From Adiantum capillus-veneris (Eukaryota; Streptophyta; Polypodiopsida; Polypodiales; Pteridaceae), in NCBI GenBank assembly GCA_014529385.2, contig CM043944.1, forward strand, positions 81,708,384-81,772,383: a stretch of 64,000 nucleotides of DNA, in the 5' to 3' direction. The notes beneath the pieces are model-generated. The model did no database searches. It had not been told where the DNA came from and worked only from the letters and a program-made list of their open reading frames with translations. The stretch's first letter is position 1, and the number at the start of each line of letters is the position of its first letter. This document shows, piece by piece, positions 35,006 to 45,095 of this stretch. The translations under genes were made by a program, and so were the position numbers.

Positions 35006-35384
35006 GGTAAACACACACTAATGCAAAGAGAGAGAAAAAAACGACAACTTATACCTTGAGAAATTGAAGTCTTTGTGTTTTGTATGCTCCGCGATTTGCG
35101 TTGCATGCGAACCTTGCCTTGCGGGAATTTGAGCGCTTCACTTGTCGTTCGTTGTAAGAACACCTTTGATGATTCTTCACAAAAAACTAGTCATTTTTGT
35201 GAAGGCTTTTCTTCACTTTGAAGCTAACTCCTTGAAGACAAAAGAATTTTTGGAGGAAAACTTGCCTTCCTCCGAGAAGTGAAAAGGAAGGGTGAAGCTA
35301 CTTCCTTGAAGTTTGAAGCTTTCCCTTTCCTTTTAGTTTTCCTTTCAACACAAGTAGACTATCTTTTTTTGTTATACGCAACAA
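35006..35384. other. Leader-like DNA between element D gag and a SINE-like segment
   Basis: No gene was seen. It could be the untranslated leader of element D on the minus strand; no LTR or primer site was identified. Confidence 0.35.
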
Positions 35385-35480
35385 GGGGCAATAGCTTGAT
35401 GGTAAAGTGTTGGCTTCTTACCCTCATGGGGTGGGTTCAACCATCCTTCATGCAAGGGTTAAGCGGGCCTTTCTACACGC
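35385..35480 (+). mobile_element. tRNA-derived SINE-like fragment
   Basis: TAGCTTGATGG (35392-35402) resembles a pol III A box, and GGTTCAACC (35434-35442) resembles a B box. The spacing of about 32 bases is that of a tRNA gene. The first arm can pair (GCTT with AAGT around a loop containing GG), but no complete acceptor stem is apparent. This is the profile of a tRNA-derived SINE head rather than a working tRNA. The 3' end and any target duplication were not resolved. Confidence 0.42.
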
Positions 35481-35610
35481 GCAACCAACTGTGCCAACAA
35501 AAGCCTTCCGAGCCTCGATGTCGTCGAGTTGTCGATCGAGTTTGCCTTGGACGCCCGTTGTGGAGGACGTAGATGGGGCGGTTGATTGTCGGTGTCTGTC
35601 CATGCACTCG

Positions 35611-36566
35611 TGTTGACCGCTGGGTCAACAACACAACATAACTCAAGTTTCGTACCAAAGTCTTATCTTTTGCGAGTTATGAAATGCTGCGGATTATGGA
35701 TATAAACGTCATTTGTAATGAGTAGTTATTCTAGTTTTAGAAGCCGGGGTGCAATGGCGCTTCCAGATTGTAAATACAAAGCCATTTGACCCTTTCAACC
35801 CCATTTTTGGTTAAACCTAAGGTAGCCTTAGTATATAAGGTACCTAGGTCATTTTGTAAGGAGACTTTTATCATAATCAAACTTTAGCGCTGCCGTCTAC
35901 TGTGTGTGAGAGAGAAAGAGAGTGAGCGTGAGCTTCATCCTCCCGCTACGCCCGGCTCGCTCAACACATTAGAGATCCGACTGCACCATTGTTGTAGGCT
36001 CGAGGAGAGCTACGCGACAACGCCAAGCATTCCACGCGAGATGAAGCGCACACGCCGACGCATCTACGAGCTATTTGTGGCCGTAAGTGTATCAAACAAT
36101 GTCTGTTTTCTGCGTGCTAGTAGTCTATAGAATCGTGGCAACATAAGCTACGCATAGGTACTCATAAATTTCAGATTCGGGCACTTTCAAAATTCGGCTC
36201 TGTCATCCTATGCGTTTTCCACAGATGGGTTTAGAGTGAGGGTTTTGAGTGTAGAAGCTTAGGGACAGGTGTATCCTAGTGAGGGGATGGTGTTCCTTAA
36301 GTTTCGTATGAATCTGGCATGATTAGGTGAGTTACCTTCCGTATGTGTGTATGTGGCTAGGTGGTGTAGTTGAGAGCAGTGAGGTTCTTGATTGTGGTTT
36401 AGTTGGCCTTCCAGAGTGTTGTATGTGTAGGATGATCTCAGCCTGACAAGCTCAAGAGATTTCCTCCGTGTGCCTATCGTGTCATCTGTGTCCTCGATTG
36501 ACATTATGTTGATCTAGGTAGTGTTTGCATGCACCTCATGGGTGTGTGAGTCGTTCCCATCCAACA
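35611..36566 (+). repeat. Element E 5' LTR
   Basis: Boundaries are TGTTGACCGC and CATCCAACA. A TATATAA box at 35832-35838 is the probable core promoter. 'catcctatgcg' near 36206 resembles half of the palindrome found in the leader. Confidence 0.93.
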
Positions 36567-36567
36567 T

Positions 36568-36585
36568 TGGCGCCGTTGCCGGGGA
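36568..36585 (+). promoter_or_regulatory. Element E primer-binding site, Asp tRNA
   Basis: TGGCGCCGTTGCCGGGGA is complementary to the 3' end of plant aspartate tRNA (CCCCGGCAACGGCGCCA), the primer typical of Athila-like elements. It lies one base after the LTR. Confidence 0.88.
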
Positions 36586-37109
36586 CACAAGGACCTAAGT
36601 AGGTTTCCTACTAACACTCGTGTGATGGTTGTTTGATTTATTTTCGGCTAAAGAAAGCGTTTTTCTTAAGTGGATCCGGAAGAGGATATTCTGTGATCAA
36701 GTGGATAGCCAGGAAGCGTGTGTCTTGCTGAGGGTCTGCGACTAGATAGGTTTAGTTAGGATCTATGGATTAGAGTAGTTGTTGGTGGTCGAGTGATTTG
36801 TGAGGTCATAAAAATGTTTACTAGTCCGTGTGTGGCAGTGAAGCATTTTTCTACTCATAGATGCAAAACCCCATATGATTTGTAGGAGTGGCTTTAGGTA
36901 AGTGATCCGATTTTGATCTAGAGCTATTCAGCATTGAATTATTTGCTAAAGTGCTTGATTGCATTTGAAATCACAGAAAAGTGTGCTTTTGAGGATAAAA
37001 ATGCATTAAACAAGCTTTTGTGGATGTTTTTGTATGAATGACTGATGTTGTGCATATAAAAGAGCATTTGCAAGGGTTCTGTGAAGAAAACCTGCAATTC
37101 TGTACACAT

Positions 37110-38395
37110 AGACATCCTACGCATAGGATGTCTCAAGGGGTTTTGGAGACCAAATTTGAAAATTCTGACTGCACCATTGGGTTCAGAGGGTAGGTTTTAC
37201 CCTAGTAACATATTGACTTGGGTGTTTTTCCCTATTTTTGTTGACCAAAAGCCAAAAGGCAGAGTCAGAAAACGTAAAATTTCAGCAAAGGCTTAATTGA
37301 GTGATTTTTGCATGTTTTTGCAATTGTGAAGCATACTTGCACTTGCTGAGAGCATAAGGAAGCATCAAGGACACTTCAGTCTCAAAAAATCAGCAATAGA
37401 CATCCTACGCGTAGGATGTCTACATGGTGATCTGGTGGAAATTTTGAAATTCTGAGTTGACCAGTGTGTTCAGAAGGTAGGTCTTACCCTATTTTCACAT
37501 GGAAAGTGGAAATTTGACCAAATTTTGACAGATCAAAGCCAAAAGACGAGAAATTGCCAGACATCCTACCCAAATTGTGTCCAAGGCCTAATTTTGAGAC
37601 CAAACCATAGGATGGCTTCATGTGCATGTTATACATGATGTTTTGAGTGCATGTGATAAATTTCATCTCATTTGGGTCAGTGAAAGGGAAGATTGAGCGG
37701 ACTTTAGCATTTTGACTGAAAAAGGCAAGGATAGCTAGTTTTGGGGTCTTTTGACATCCAAACCAAATCTAAGCATACCACTGGGTTACTGACATCAAGG
37801 GGAAGCTGTGGGACAAGTCTGGGGTCAAACAGGCCAAAAAGACATCCTACGCGTAGGATGTCTTCTGTGTGATTTAAGACTCTAAACACATTTCTTAGCA
37901 TACCACAGTGATCAGCACCTTAAGGAGAGTCTGTGGTTCAAATTTGGGGCAATTCTGAGCAGTTAGACATCCTACGCGTAGGATGTCTAAGGCATGATTT
38001 AGAGGCCAAATTCAAACTGTGGACATAGCAGGGTGTTGTTTAGCCTTAGGCAAGCCTCCTAGTCAATTTTGATCCAATTTGGAGTTGATTTGACTTAGGA
38101 ATTCATCAGGACAGACATCAGGCTTTTGGAACAGATTCTGGATCATTTGACCAACCTATAGGTGTCAGAATCAAAAAGTAAAAATAGCTGTGAGTTTAGC
38201 ACATCAAGAGGAAGCTACAGTGCAAGTTTGAGCTGAAACAGAGCAAAAAGACATCCTACGTGTAGGATGTCTCAAGCTTGATTTAGGACTCCAAACCAAC
38301 CTATGAGCACACCACTATGATCAGCACATCAAGGAGAAGCTGGGGTGAAAATTTCAAGTCATTCTGAGCAAAAAGACATCCTACACGTAGGACGT
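37110..38395. repeat. Repeated 24-bp palindromes in the element E leader
   Basis: The unit AGACATCCTACG followed by its own reverse complement occurs at 37398-37421, 37840-37863 and 37965-37988 in perfect form. One-base central variants are at 37110-37133 and 38249-38272. A diverged copy at 38374-38395 is cut by element F. A half-site is at 37559. One more copy with a single change lies beyond F at 44706-44729. Most lie in longer degenerate repeats that share phrases such as 'agcacatcaaggagaagctg'. Spacing is about 120-420 bp. Confidence 0.93.
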
Positions 38396-39338
38396 TGTCA
38401 AGAGTTTTTTGGAGCAAGGGATTGCGCATATGTACATACCCATGCATGGTGCATCAAATAAAGTATTGCCCATTTTCCAGAGCCAGGTGGTTACGTGGGG
38501 CCCACATGTGTACAGGTAGGACACCATGTACATAGTGCATCGATTTTCATCGTTACTAGTACCATTGTGTTTTTCTACAATAAGGAGGAGTTGGTAGCGC
38601 GTAAAACTTCTCGAGGAAGTTATCCGTGGGCCGACGACGTGAGGTCAGCAGGTGCGTCAGATGGCATCTAGTGGCGTCAGGAGGGCGAACGAGGTCAATA
38701 TTTGCACGCAGATGAGGACGGACACAACGTGGGTGTTTTCTTGTGAGATTTATGCAGAAAGGTCATCATTAGGACCACCTTTTGGGGCCACTTCACATGG
38801 TGGCGAGATGCATTATTGGAAAAAAGCTGAGTGCCAGGTGTGCGAATGATGCAAAAAGGTGACAACTATGCACTACGAGGTTAGTTTTTGGCCTGTTCGG
38901 GGTCCGTTTGAGGTCATCTAAAAGCCCAAGGGTGCCCAACTAATAAATCTAAGTGTGGGAACTGAAAAAACTGAGAGAAGACCAGAAAAAACGTGGAGAA
39001 GAGAGGAGGAACAGCCGCAACTGTGTTTTTGCTCATTTTGGAGCCTGTTTTGGCCGTAAACTGCTCATCCGAGGTCGGATTTGAGCACTTTGACATTGTA
39101 GACTGGGGTTTTGGGCCGTTCCGGACGCGATGGCGCTGTCCATTTTGCCAAATTCCTCACCATTTTTTTGCTGTTTTTGTTGTGTAAGTTTCTCCTATGA
39201 ATGAAGCTTCTTCTCCAATTTGTGATTGTATCTGGTATCTTTTACCCATATTGTGTGAGTTGTTTGCCCCATTAGTGTTGGCCCAAGCTCATTTGTATCT
39301 AAACATCAGAAATTCTCCTCTTTTGAGCTGAGTTTTTT

Positions 39339-39384
<46 letters not shown>

Positions 39385-39554
39385 AGTGGGCAAGTGGATA
39401 GTCTCTTTCCTCTCACTCCCAAGGTGTGTTCCCTGTCTCGGCCAGGTGTGTTGTGTAAGCCGAGTGGTGCCCCATAGTGTGTGTGTGTGTATCTTCCCAA
39501 GAGTATGTGTCGGGTCGTTATAGAGGCGTTGTGTGTGTTTTTATCCCGCTCACA
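38396..39554 (+). repeat. Element F 5' LTR
   Basis: Starts TGTCAAGAG and ends CCGCTCACA. It contains a (GT)n microsatellite at about 39341-39382, longer than in the 3' LTR. Confidence 0.92.
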
Positions 39555-39560
39555 TTCTTT

Positions 39561-39580
39561 TGGCGCCCCCACGGAGGATC
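39561..39580 (+). promoter_or_regulatory. Element F primer-binding site
   Basis: TGGCGCCCCCACGGAGGATC begins six bases (ttcttt) after the LTR. The TGG start fits a CCA-ended tRNA, but I cannot name the tRNA with confidence. Confidence 0.6.
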
Positions 39581-40606
39581 TTCTTCGAGTACCTTCTGCT
39601 TCGAGCTTCGAGCTTCGGGATTACAGGTTGCAGGTTGCAGATTACAGGTTATAGGTTACAGGTTACAGGGACGGGTACAGGTACAGGTGATTCACACAGG
39701 TACAGGTAGCTGGAGTACAGTGATGTCACTTGCAGTTGTAGTGGGAATGCATCACTTGGCGCCTATTTGAGCGCATTGTCTGTTGGATTGTACGTTACTT
39801 GTGGAAACTGCCATTGTACGCATTTGTGGAGCCATACTTGGTTGTATTTGGCAGTCCCAGCCATTTCTGAGACTTGGTCTGGAAGATAGTCATTTCTGAG
39901 ACTTGACTATATGCGATTTGCATTAGCCTTCGTGTGAGGGTCGATAGCGTGAGGTTTTTATTGAGCTGGGGGATTCTCAAATGTAGAGATCCTTTCGGTG
40001 ATACAGGTAGCTGGAGCACCCTTTTCGTGACCTCGCCATAGGCTATGTACTAGTGAGTCCTACTTGATGCTCGGGTTCTATTGTTGACAGTTTATGCCTA
40101 CATAGACAGTCTATATTTTGGGTTCCTACTGCTCTATTTCTGGGGAAACTCTGTCGAAATTTTCCCAAGTTATGATGGCTGGTTTTTGGTATTTTGAGCC
40201 ATTTATGCTGTTATGCTGCTGAAATTTTGGCAAAATCAGAGGTTGAGTCAGGTGTGCCTTCTTGGGAGCTTCATGGTTGGCTTTAATGGATGATCAAAAT
40301 GGCCCTCAATTCACTCCATTTCATTTAACTCAAAGAATCCAGATTAATGTTCATGTGTCCAGGAAGATCTTTTTCCAGCAGCGCCTAGTCTTTATGTTCG
40401 GGCCAAGAAGATTACGAGAGATCTTGGAATGTCCTTTGCCTATTGTAATTCCGATGATCAACTATGAAAACTCATTTGATGTGCATGTGTTTGTCCTTAT
40501 CTAAAGCTGAGCTCCATTGAAGTTTCTGGGGATTGGGTAGTCAAAAGTTTTGGGTTCTTGCACGTGTGTTCGAAGGGGTTCTCAAAGCATCATAATTTGG
40601 GTAGCC
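39581..40606 (+). other. Element F leader with short tandem repeat and a copia-like segment
   Basis: At about 39620-39715 the words 'ttacaggttgcagg', 'ggttacaggttacagg' and 'gggtacaggtacagg' form a degenerate minisatellite. At 39940-40008 the sequence nearly matches the copia leader at 6009-6080. A 'gggaaactctgtcgaaa' motif near 40143 matches a second copia leader motif. Confidence 0.75.
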
Positions 40607-43420
40607 ATGGCTTTCTCTTATCCGGAGTTTCATGGAAGAAGTGATGAAGATGTGGAAGAATTTTTGGAAACGATGGAGGTTGCCTGCATTAGCAACCAAA
40701 TTCATGACCCTGCGCAGATGTTACGCCTTCTCCAAATTTGTTTGAAGAGTGATGCACGAGTTTGGTCTAAAGCATTTGAAGAGGAGTTGCGTGTGGCTGA
40801 TCCACCTGTAAGGTTGAGTTGGGACAATCTACAACATGGGTTGGAAGTGGAGTTTGTGAAGATAGAAGATCCTGACAAGGTGTGGCAAGAAGTACAGGCT
40901 TTGGTGCAAAAGGAAGGTGAGCCAGTAGATGCGTACATACGTAAGTTTTCATTGGCATGGGAGCGAATGTGCAAGGCTTTAGCACCACAGGTACCCCCGC
41001 CTGACATGATGAAGAAGGACAGGTTCTTGGCTGGTCTTTGGGAGAAATTACGTTGGAGAGTGGAGCTAAAGAAGCCTAGGACATATGAGGATGCACTAGA
41101 GGTAGCAAGGAACAAAGAGTGGAAGCTGAGGAAAATGAGCCAGTTAGGGGGGTTGTCAGCCATGCAGGCTCCTGATTGGGAGAAAGTTTTTTATGTAAAT
41201 CCATCAGTAGGGGATGATGCCATTGGAGCCATGCTATTGCAAAAGGGGAAGGGCAGCCATTATATGAGGCCAGTGTATTGTGCAAGCCGAGTGAAGTTGG
41301 TAGCGGAGAGAAAGTTATCGGAAGTAGAGCTAGTGATGGCCAGTGTAATATTTGCTTGTCGACGATTTCGTCATTACTTGCTACCACGGCCTTTTGTTTT
41401 CTTGACGAGTTATGCCTTTTTGCCACAGTTAATTAATGGTGCTAACATGTCAAATGTGGTGAAGAAATGGGTAATTGAGCTGCAAGAGTTTGAGTTCTCT
41501 TTTCTAGTGGAAGATAGTACAAGGGCTACCCTAGCTGATTTGTTGACCTACAAGGAGAATCCCCTTATTGTTAAGGAAGAGGTGGTGAGAAAGGTAGTTG
41601 AAGAAGTGCCACAGATCAGCAATGCACATGTGTTGTTCTTTGATGGTTCATACAGAAAGAGCCACGATGCAGCTTCAGGGGGTATAGCACTTTATGATCC
41701 AGAGGGGAAGCTAGTATGCAAGAGAGGGTTCAAATTGGATGCACATAGTAACAATGAGGCTGAATATGCTACATTGGAAGCCGGATTACACATTTGTTCG
41801 AAGCATGGGGTTCGAAGGTTGAGCATAAAAGGTGATGCCTTGTTAGTGGTGAAGCAAGTGTTGGGTGTGTGGAAGAGCAAGAACACCTCATTGAAGGAAA
41901 TGTGCTTCAGAATTAAAGGCCTGTTAAAAAAGTTTGAAGCATGGAGTATCAGACACATTGAACGTGCTCTAAATGGAGAGGCACATGAAGCAGCTCAAGG
42001 CATGATTGGGGAGCTATTTGTGTTGAGGACCACTTTACCTCTTTATCATGGCCGGGAAAGTTTGGCTCAAGAAGAGGAGTTTTTGCTAACAGGAATCATT
42101 CCAAAGGAGATTCAGAAGTCTAAGAAGTATGGCTTTGTGCGTAGAGCATACGGGTACAAATTGATTGGTGATGTCTTATACATGAAAGGGGCTGATCTCG
42201 TGTTGAGACGTGTACCTTGGCGGGAGGAGCTTTACAGAGTGTTGGAAGAGAATCATGAAGGCGCATGTGGTGGCCATTTTGCTCTAAAGATCACCTTGCA
42301 TAAGATTTTGCAAGAGGGGTATGTATGGCCTAGTTTGCACAAGGATGTTCACCATTGGTGTAGGTCTTGCAATAGGTGTCAAGCATTTGGGAAGAGAGTG
42401 TTGAAGCCAGAGCTACGAAAAACCATTATGGCGTTTGATGTGTTTGAAAAGTGGGGGATTGATGCAATAGGCCCGTTACCTATCACAAGCAGGGGCAAAA
42501 GCTATATTTTGACGGCAGTGGACTATCTCTCTAGATGGGCAGAGGCTATAGCAGTAAAACAGATCACTGCAAAGGATGTGGCAAAATTTGTGTATGATGA
42601 AATATGTTGCAAGTTTGGGGTGCCATTAGAGCTACTTTCAGATAAGGGGCCAGGATTTAGAGCTAAACTGCTAGACTTCTTATGCACAAAGATGAGGATT
42701 AGGCACCAGCATACCACTCCTTATTACCCGCAATGTAATGGCTTAAATGAAAGATTCAATGGTGAGTTGGTACAAATTCTTTCTAAAGTGACAGAGCACC
42801 AAGGAAAGAATTGGGATTTGGAATTGCCTAGCGCATTATGGGCTTACCGTACTTCGGTGAAGACAGGTACAGGGTTTACTCCATTTCATTTGGTGTATGG
42901 AAAGGAAGCACTATTGCCTGTGGAGGTAGAGTTGCCTGCGGTCAAGATGTTAGAGAAGTTGCTTGGGCCGCCTAGTGATGCATTCAAAGAGAGGCTCTTG
43001 CAGTTACAAGAGGTCCAATTGGATAGGATGAGCGCATTGGAGCATTATGGGCAGATGCAGGATAAGGCTTTGGCAAAGATAAATGAAAAGGTCAAAAGTA
43101 AGGGTATCAAGAAGCATGACTTGGTTTTGCGCTACAACAGCAAACTAGACAACACCTTCCAAAAGAAGTTTCAAATTAAGTGGGAAGGCCCTTTCAAGGT
43201 AGTAGAGTGTTTTCCAAATGGCACATATCAGCTGGCTAACCTGGATGGTGTTCTACATAAGTCAAGGGTAAATGGATTGCGTCTTAAATTATATCATGCT
43301 AGATTGATGATGGTGGAGCAAGATGAGTTGTCGGTGGAGCAAGAAATGTTGGTGAAGGATGAGGAGACTTGTGATGCGGCGAGTCTCATATCTCTCTTTG
43401 CTGCTGCTGATCATGAATGA
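40607..43420 (+). CDS. Gag - RNase H - archaeal-type RNase H - integrase fusion polyprotein
   Basis: The open frame begins at 40550, but the ATG at 40607 (GCCATGGC context, MAFSYPEFHGRSDEDVEEF) is the more likely start. In residues of the longer frame: capsid about 20-205; RNase H about 213-330 (DDAIGAMLLQKGKG, RKLSEVELVMASVIFACRRF); second RNase H about 358-485 (VLFFDGSYRKSHDAASGGIA, NNEAEYATLEAGL); integrase zinc finger about 565-607 (HEGACGGH, CRSCNRC); core with WGIDAIGPL, LSDKGPGF and LNERFNGEL. The last two catalytic residues are separated by 35 positions (D,D35E). A C-terminal domain (KWEGPFKVVECFPNGTYQL) closes it. Zinc knuckle, protease and the whole of RT up to the palm are absent, with gag joined in frame to RNase H. 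No stop or shift occurs in 2.9 kb. Confidence 0.93.
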   Translation: MAFSYPEFHGRSDEDVEEFLETMEVACISNQIHDPAQMLRLLQICLKSDARVWSKAFEEELRVADPPVRLSWDNLQHGLEVEFVKIEDPDKVWQEVQALVQKEGEPVDAYIRKFSLAWERMCKALAPQVPPPDMMKKDRFLAGLWEKLRWRVELKKPRTYEDALEVARNKEWKLRKMSQLGGLSAMQAPDWEKVFYVNPSVGDDAIGAMLLQKGKGSHYMRPVYCASRVKLVAERKLSEVELVMASVIFACRRFRHYLLPRPFVFLTSYAFLPQLINGANMSNVVKKWVIELQEFEFSFLVEDSTRATLADLLTYKENPLIVKEEVVRKVVEEVPQISNAHVLFFDGSYRKSHDAASGGIALYDPEGKLVCKRGFKLDAHSNNEAEYATLEAGLHICSKHGVRRLSIKGDALLVVKQVLGVWKSKNTSLKEMCFRIKGLLKKFEAWSIRHIERALNGEAHEAAQGMIGELFVLRTTLPLYHGRESLAQEEEFLLTGIIPKEIQKSKKYGFVRRAYGYKLIGDVLYMKGADLVLRRVPWREELYRVLEENHEGACGGHFALKITLHKILQEGYVWPSLHKDVHHWCRSCNRCQAFGKRVLKPELRKTIMAFDVFEKWGIDAIGPLPITSRGKSYILTAVDYLSRWAEAIAVKQITAKDVAKFVYDEICCKFGVPLELLSDKGPGFRAKLLDFLCTKMRIRHQHTTPYYPQCNGLNERFNGELVQILSKVTEHQGKNWDLELPSALWAYRTSVKTGTGFTPFHLVYGKEALLPVEVELPAVKMLEKLLGPPSDAFKERLLQLQEVQLDRMSALEHYGQMQDKALAKINEKVKSKGIKKHDLVLRYNSKLDNTFQKKFQIKWEGPFKVVECFPNGTYQLANLDGVLHKSRVNGLRLKLYHARLMMVEQDELSVEQEMLVKDEETCDAASLISLFAAADHE

Positions 43421-43429
43421 TCTAGCAGG

Positions 43430-43448
43430 CTAGGGGATGGGCAAATTA
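43430..43448 (+). promoter_or_regulatory. Element F purine-rich tract
   Basis: The segment 'aggggatgggcaaatta' directly precedes the 3' LTR. It is less pure than usual but correctly placed. Confidence 0.5.
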
Positions 43449-44599
43449 TGTCAGGAGTTTTTTGGAGCAAGGGATTGCGCATATGTACATACCCATGCAT
43501 GGTGCATCAAATAAAGTATTGCCCATTTTCCAGAGCCAGGTGGTTACGTGTGGCCCACATGTGTACAGGTAGGACACCATGTACATAGTGCATCGATTTT
43601 CATCGTTACTAGTACCATTGTGTTTTTCTACAATAAGGAGGAGTTGGTAGCGCGTAAAACTTCTCGAGGAAGCTATCCGCGGGCCGACGACGTGAGGTCA
43701 GCAGGTGCGGCAGATGGCATCTAGTGGCGTCAGGAGGGCGAACGAGGTCAATATTTGCACGCAGATGAGGACGGACACAACGTGGGTGTTTTCTTGTGAG
43801 AGTTATGCAAAAAGGTCATCATTAGGACCACCTTTTGGGGCCACTTCACGTGGTGGCGAGATGCATTATTGGAAAAAAGCTGAGTGCCAGGTGTGCGAAT
43901 GATGCAAAAAGGTGACAACTATGCACTACGAGGTCAGTTTTTGGCCTGTTCGGGGTCCGTTTGAGGTCATCTAAAAGGCCAAGGGTGCCCAACTAATAAA
44001 TCTAAGTGTGGGAACTGAAAAAACTGAGAGAAGACCAGAAAAAACTTGGAGAAGAGAGGAGGAACAGCCGCAGCTGTGTTTTTGCTCATTTTGGAGCCTG
44101 TTTTGGCCGTAAACTGCTCATCCGAGGTCGGATTTGAGCACTTTGACATTGTAGACTAGGGTTTTGGGCCGTTCCGGACGCGATGGCGCTGTCCATTTTG
44201 CCAAATTCCTCACCCTTTTTCTGCTGTTTTTGCTGTGTAAGTTTCTCCTATGAATGAAGCTTCTTCTCCAATTTGTGATTGTATCTGGTATCTTTTACCC
44301 ATATTGTGTGAGTTGTTTGCCCCATTAGTGTTGGCCCAAGCTCATTTGTATCTAAACATCAGAAATTCTCCTCTTTTGAGCTGAGTTTTTTGGGTGTGTG
44401 TGTGTGTGTGTGTGTGTGTGTCTGTGTGGAGTGGGCAAGTGGATAGTCTCTTTCCTCTCACTCACGAGGTGTGTTCCCTGTCTCGGCCAGGTGTGTTGTG
44501 TAAGCCGAGTGGTGCCCCATAGTGTGTGTGTGTGTATCTTCCCAAGAGTGTGTGTCGGGTCGTTATAGAGGCGTTGTGTGTGTTTTCATCCCGCTCACA
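43449..44599 (+). repeat. Element F 3' LTR
   Basis: Near-identical to the 5' LTR, with a shorter (GT)n run interrupted by TC at about 44396-44425. Ends CCGCTCACA before the ACGT duplication. Confidence 0.93.
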
Positions 44600-44603
44600 A
44601 CGT

Positions 44604-45095
44604 CTCAAGGCCATTTTTAGGTCCAAATGAAATTTTGAGCATACCATTGTGTTGCTGGACTTAAGGGGAGTATCTGGACCAAATTTTGTTAAATTTTGAG
44701 CATATAGACATACTACGCGTAGGATGTCTCTAGGCCAGTTTTAGGGTCTAACTGTACTTTTGACCATACAGAAGTGTTCACAGTGTCACAGAGATCCCAA
44801 ATCTTCTTTTAAAATTGAATTTGGACTCATTTTGACCAGTCTAAACTGCATTTCACTATTTTGGCCATAACTTTCACAAACGGTATCGGATCAGAAAAGT
44901 TTTTATATCAAAAACATCGTTTAAGGCCTCAAAATTCATCCGTAAGTTAGGGGTGTCTGAAAGCAACAATTTGCAAGAATTGTGACGAAACGGTTGCGGT
45001 TTTGGACATAGTTTCGACTTTTTCCTAACCAAAGCACTTGAACACAGTGGACTAAGTCTACTTGAACCAAGCAAAAGATCTTAAGCCCAGAAATC
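44604..45095 (+). other. Remainder of the element E leader
   Basis: Continues the leader after element F, with one palindrome copy at 44706-44729 and the same phrases ('accattgtgttgctggac', 'aaggggag') as the part before F. It leads directly into the gag start. Confidence 0.7.

Larger units (their letters stand above)
38396..44599 (+). mobile_element. Gypsy element F, Tat-like, lacking reverse transcriptase, inserted in the element E leader
   Basis: LTRs (38396-39554 and 43449-44599, TGTCA...CTCACA) are flanked by ACGT on both sides (38392-38395, 44600-44603). A primer site, a 1-kb leader, one uninterrupted 956-codon frame and a purine-rich tract lie between. The frame encodes gag, RNase H, a second RNase H and integrase, but no protease or RT. 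I count roughly 20 substitutions between the LTRs plus a length change in (GT)n. The insertion hit a copy of the E leader palindrome. Confidence 0.95.

Noticed and set aside
35385-35470. Functional tRNA gene
   Set aside because: A and B boxes are imperfect and no complete acceptor or anticodon stem forms; a SINE fragment fits better.
39306-39572. Frames with long Thr-His or Val-Cys runs
   Set aside because: Translation of the (GT)n microsatellite in the element F LTR.
40702-41426. Minus-strand frames of 116-153 codons opposite the element F gene
   Set aside because: They lie antisense to a clearly coding frame and have no domain of their own.
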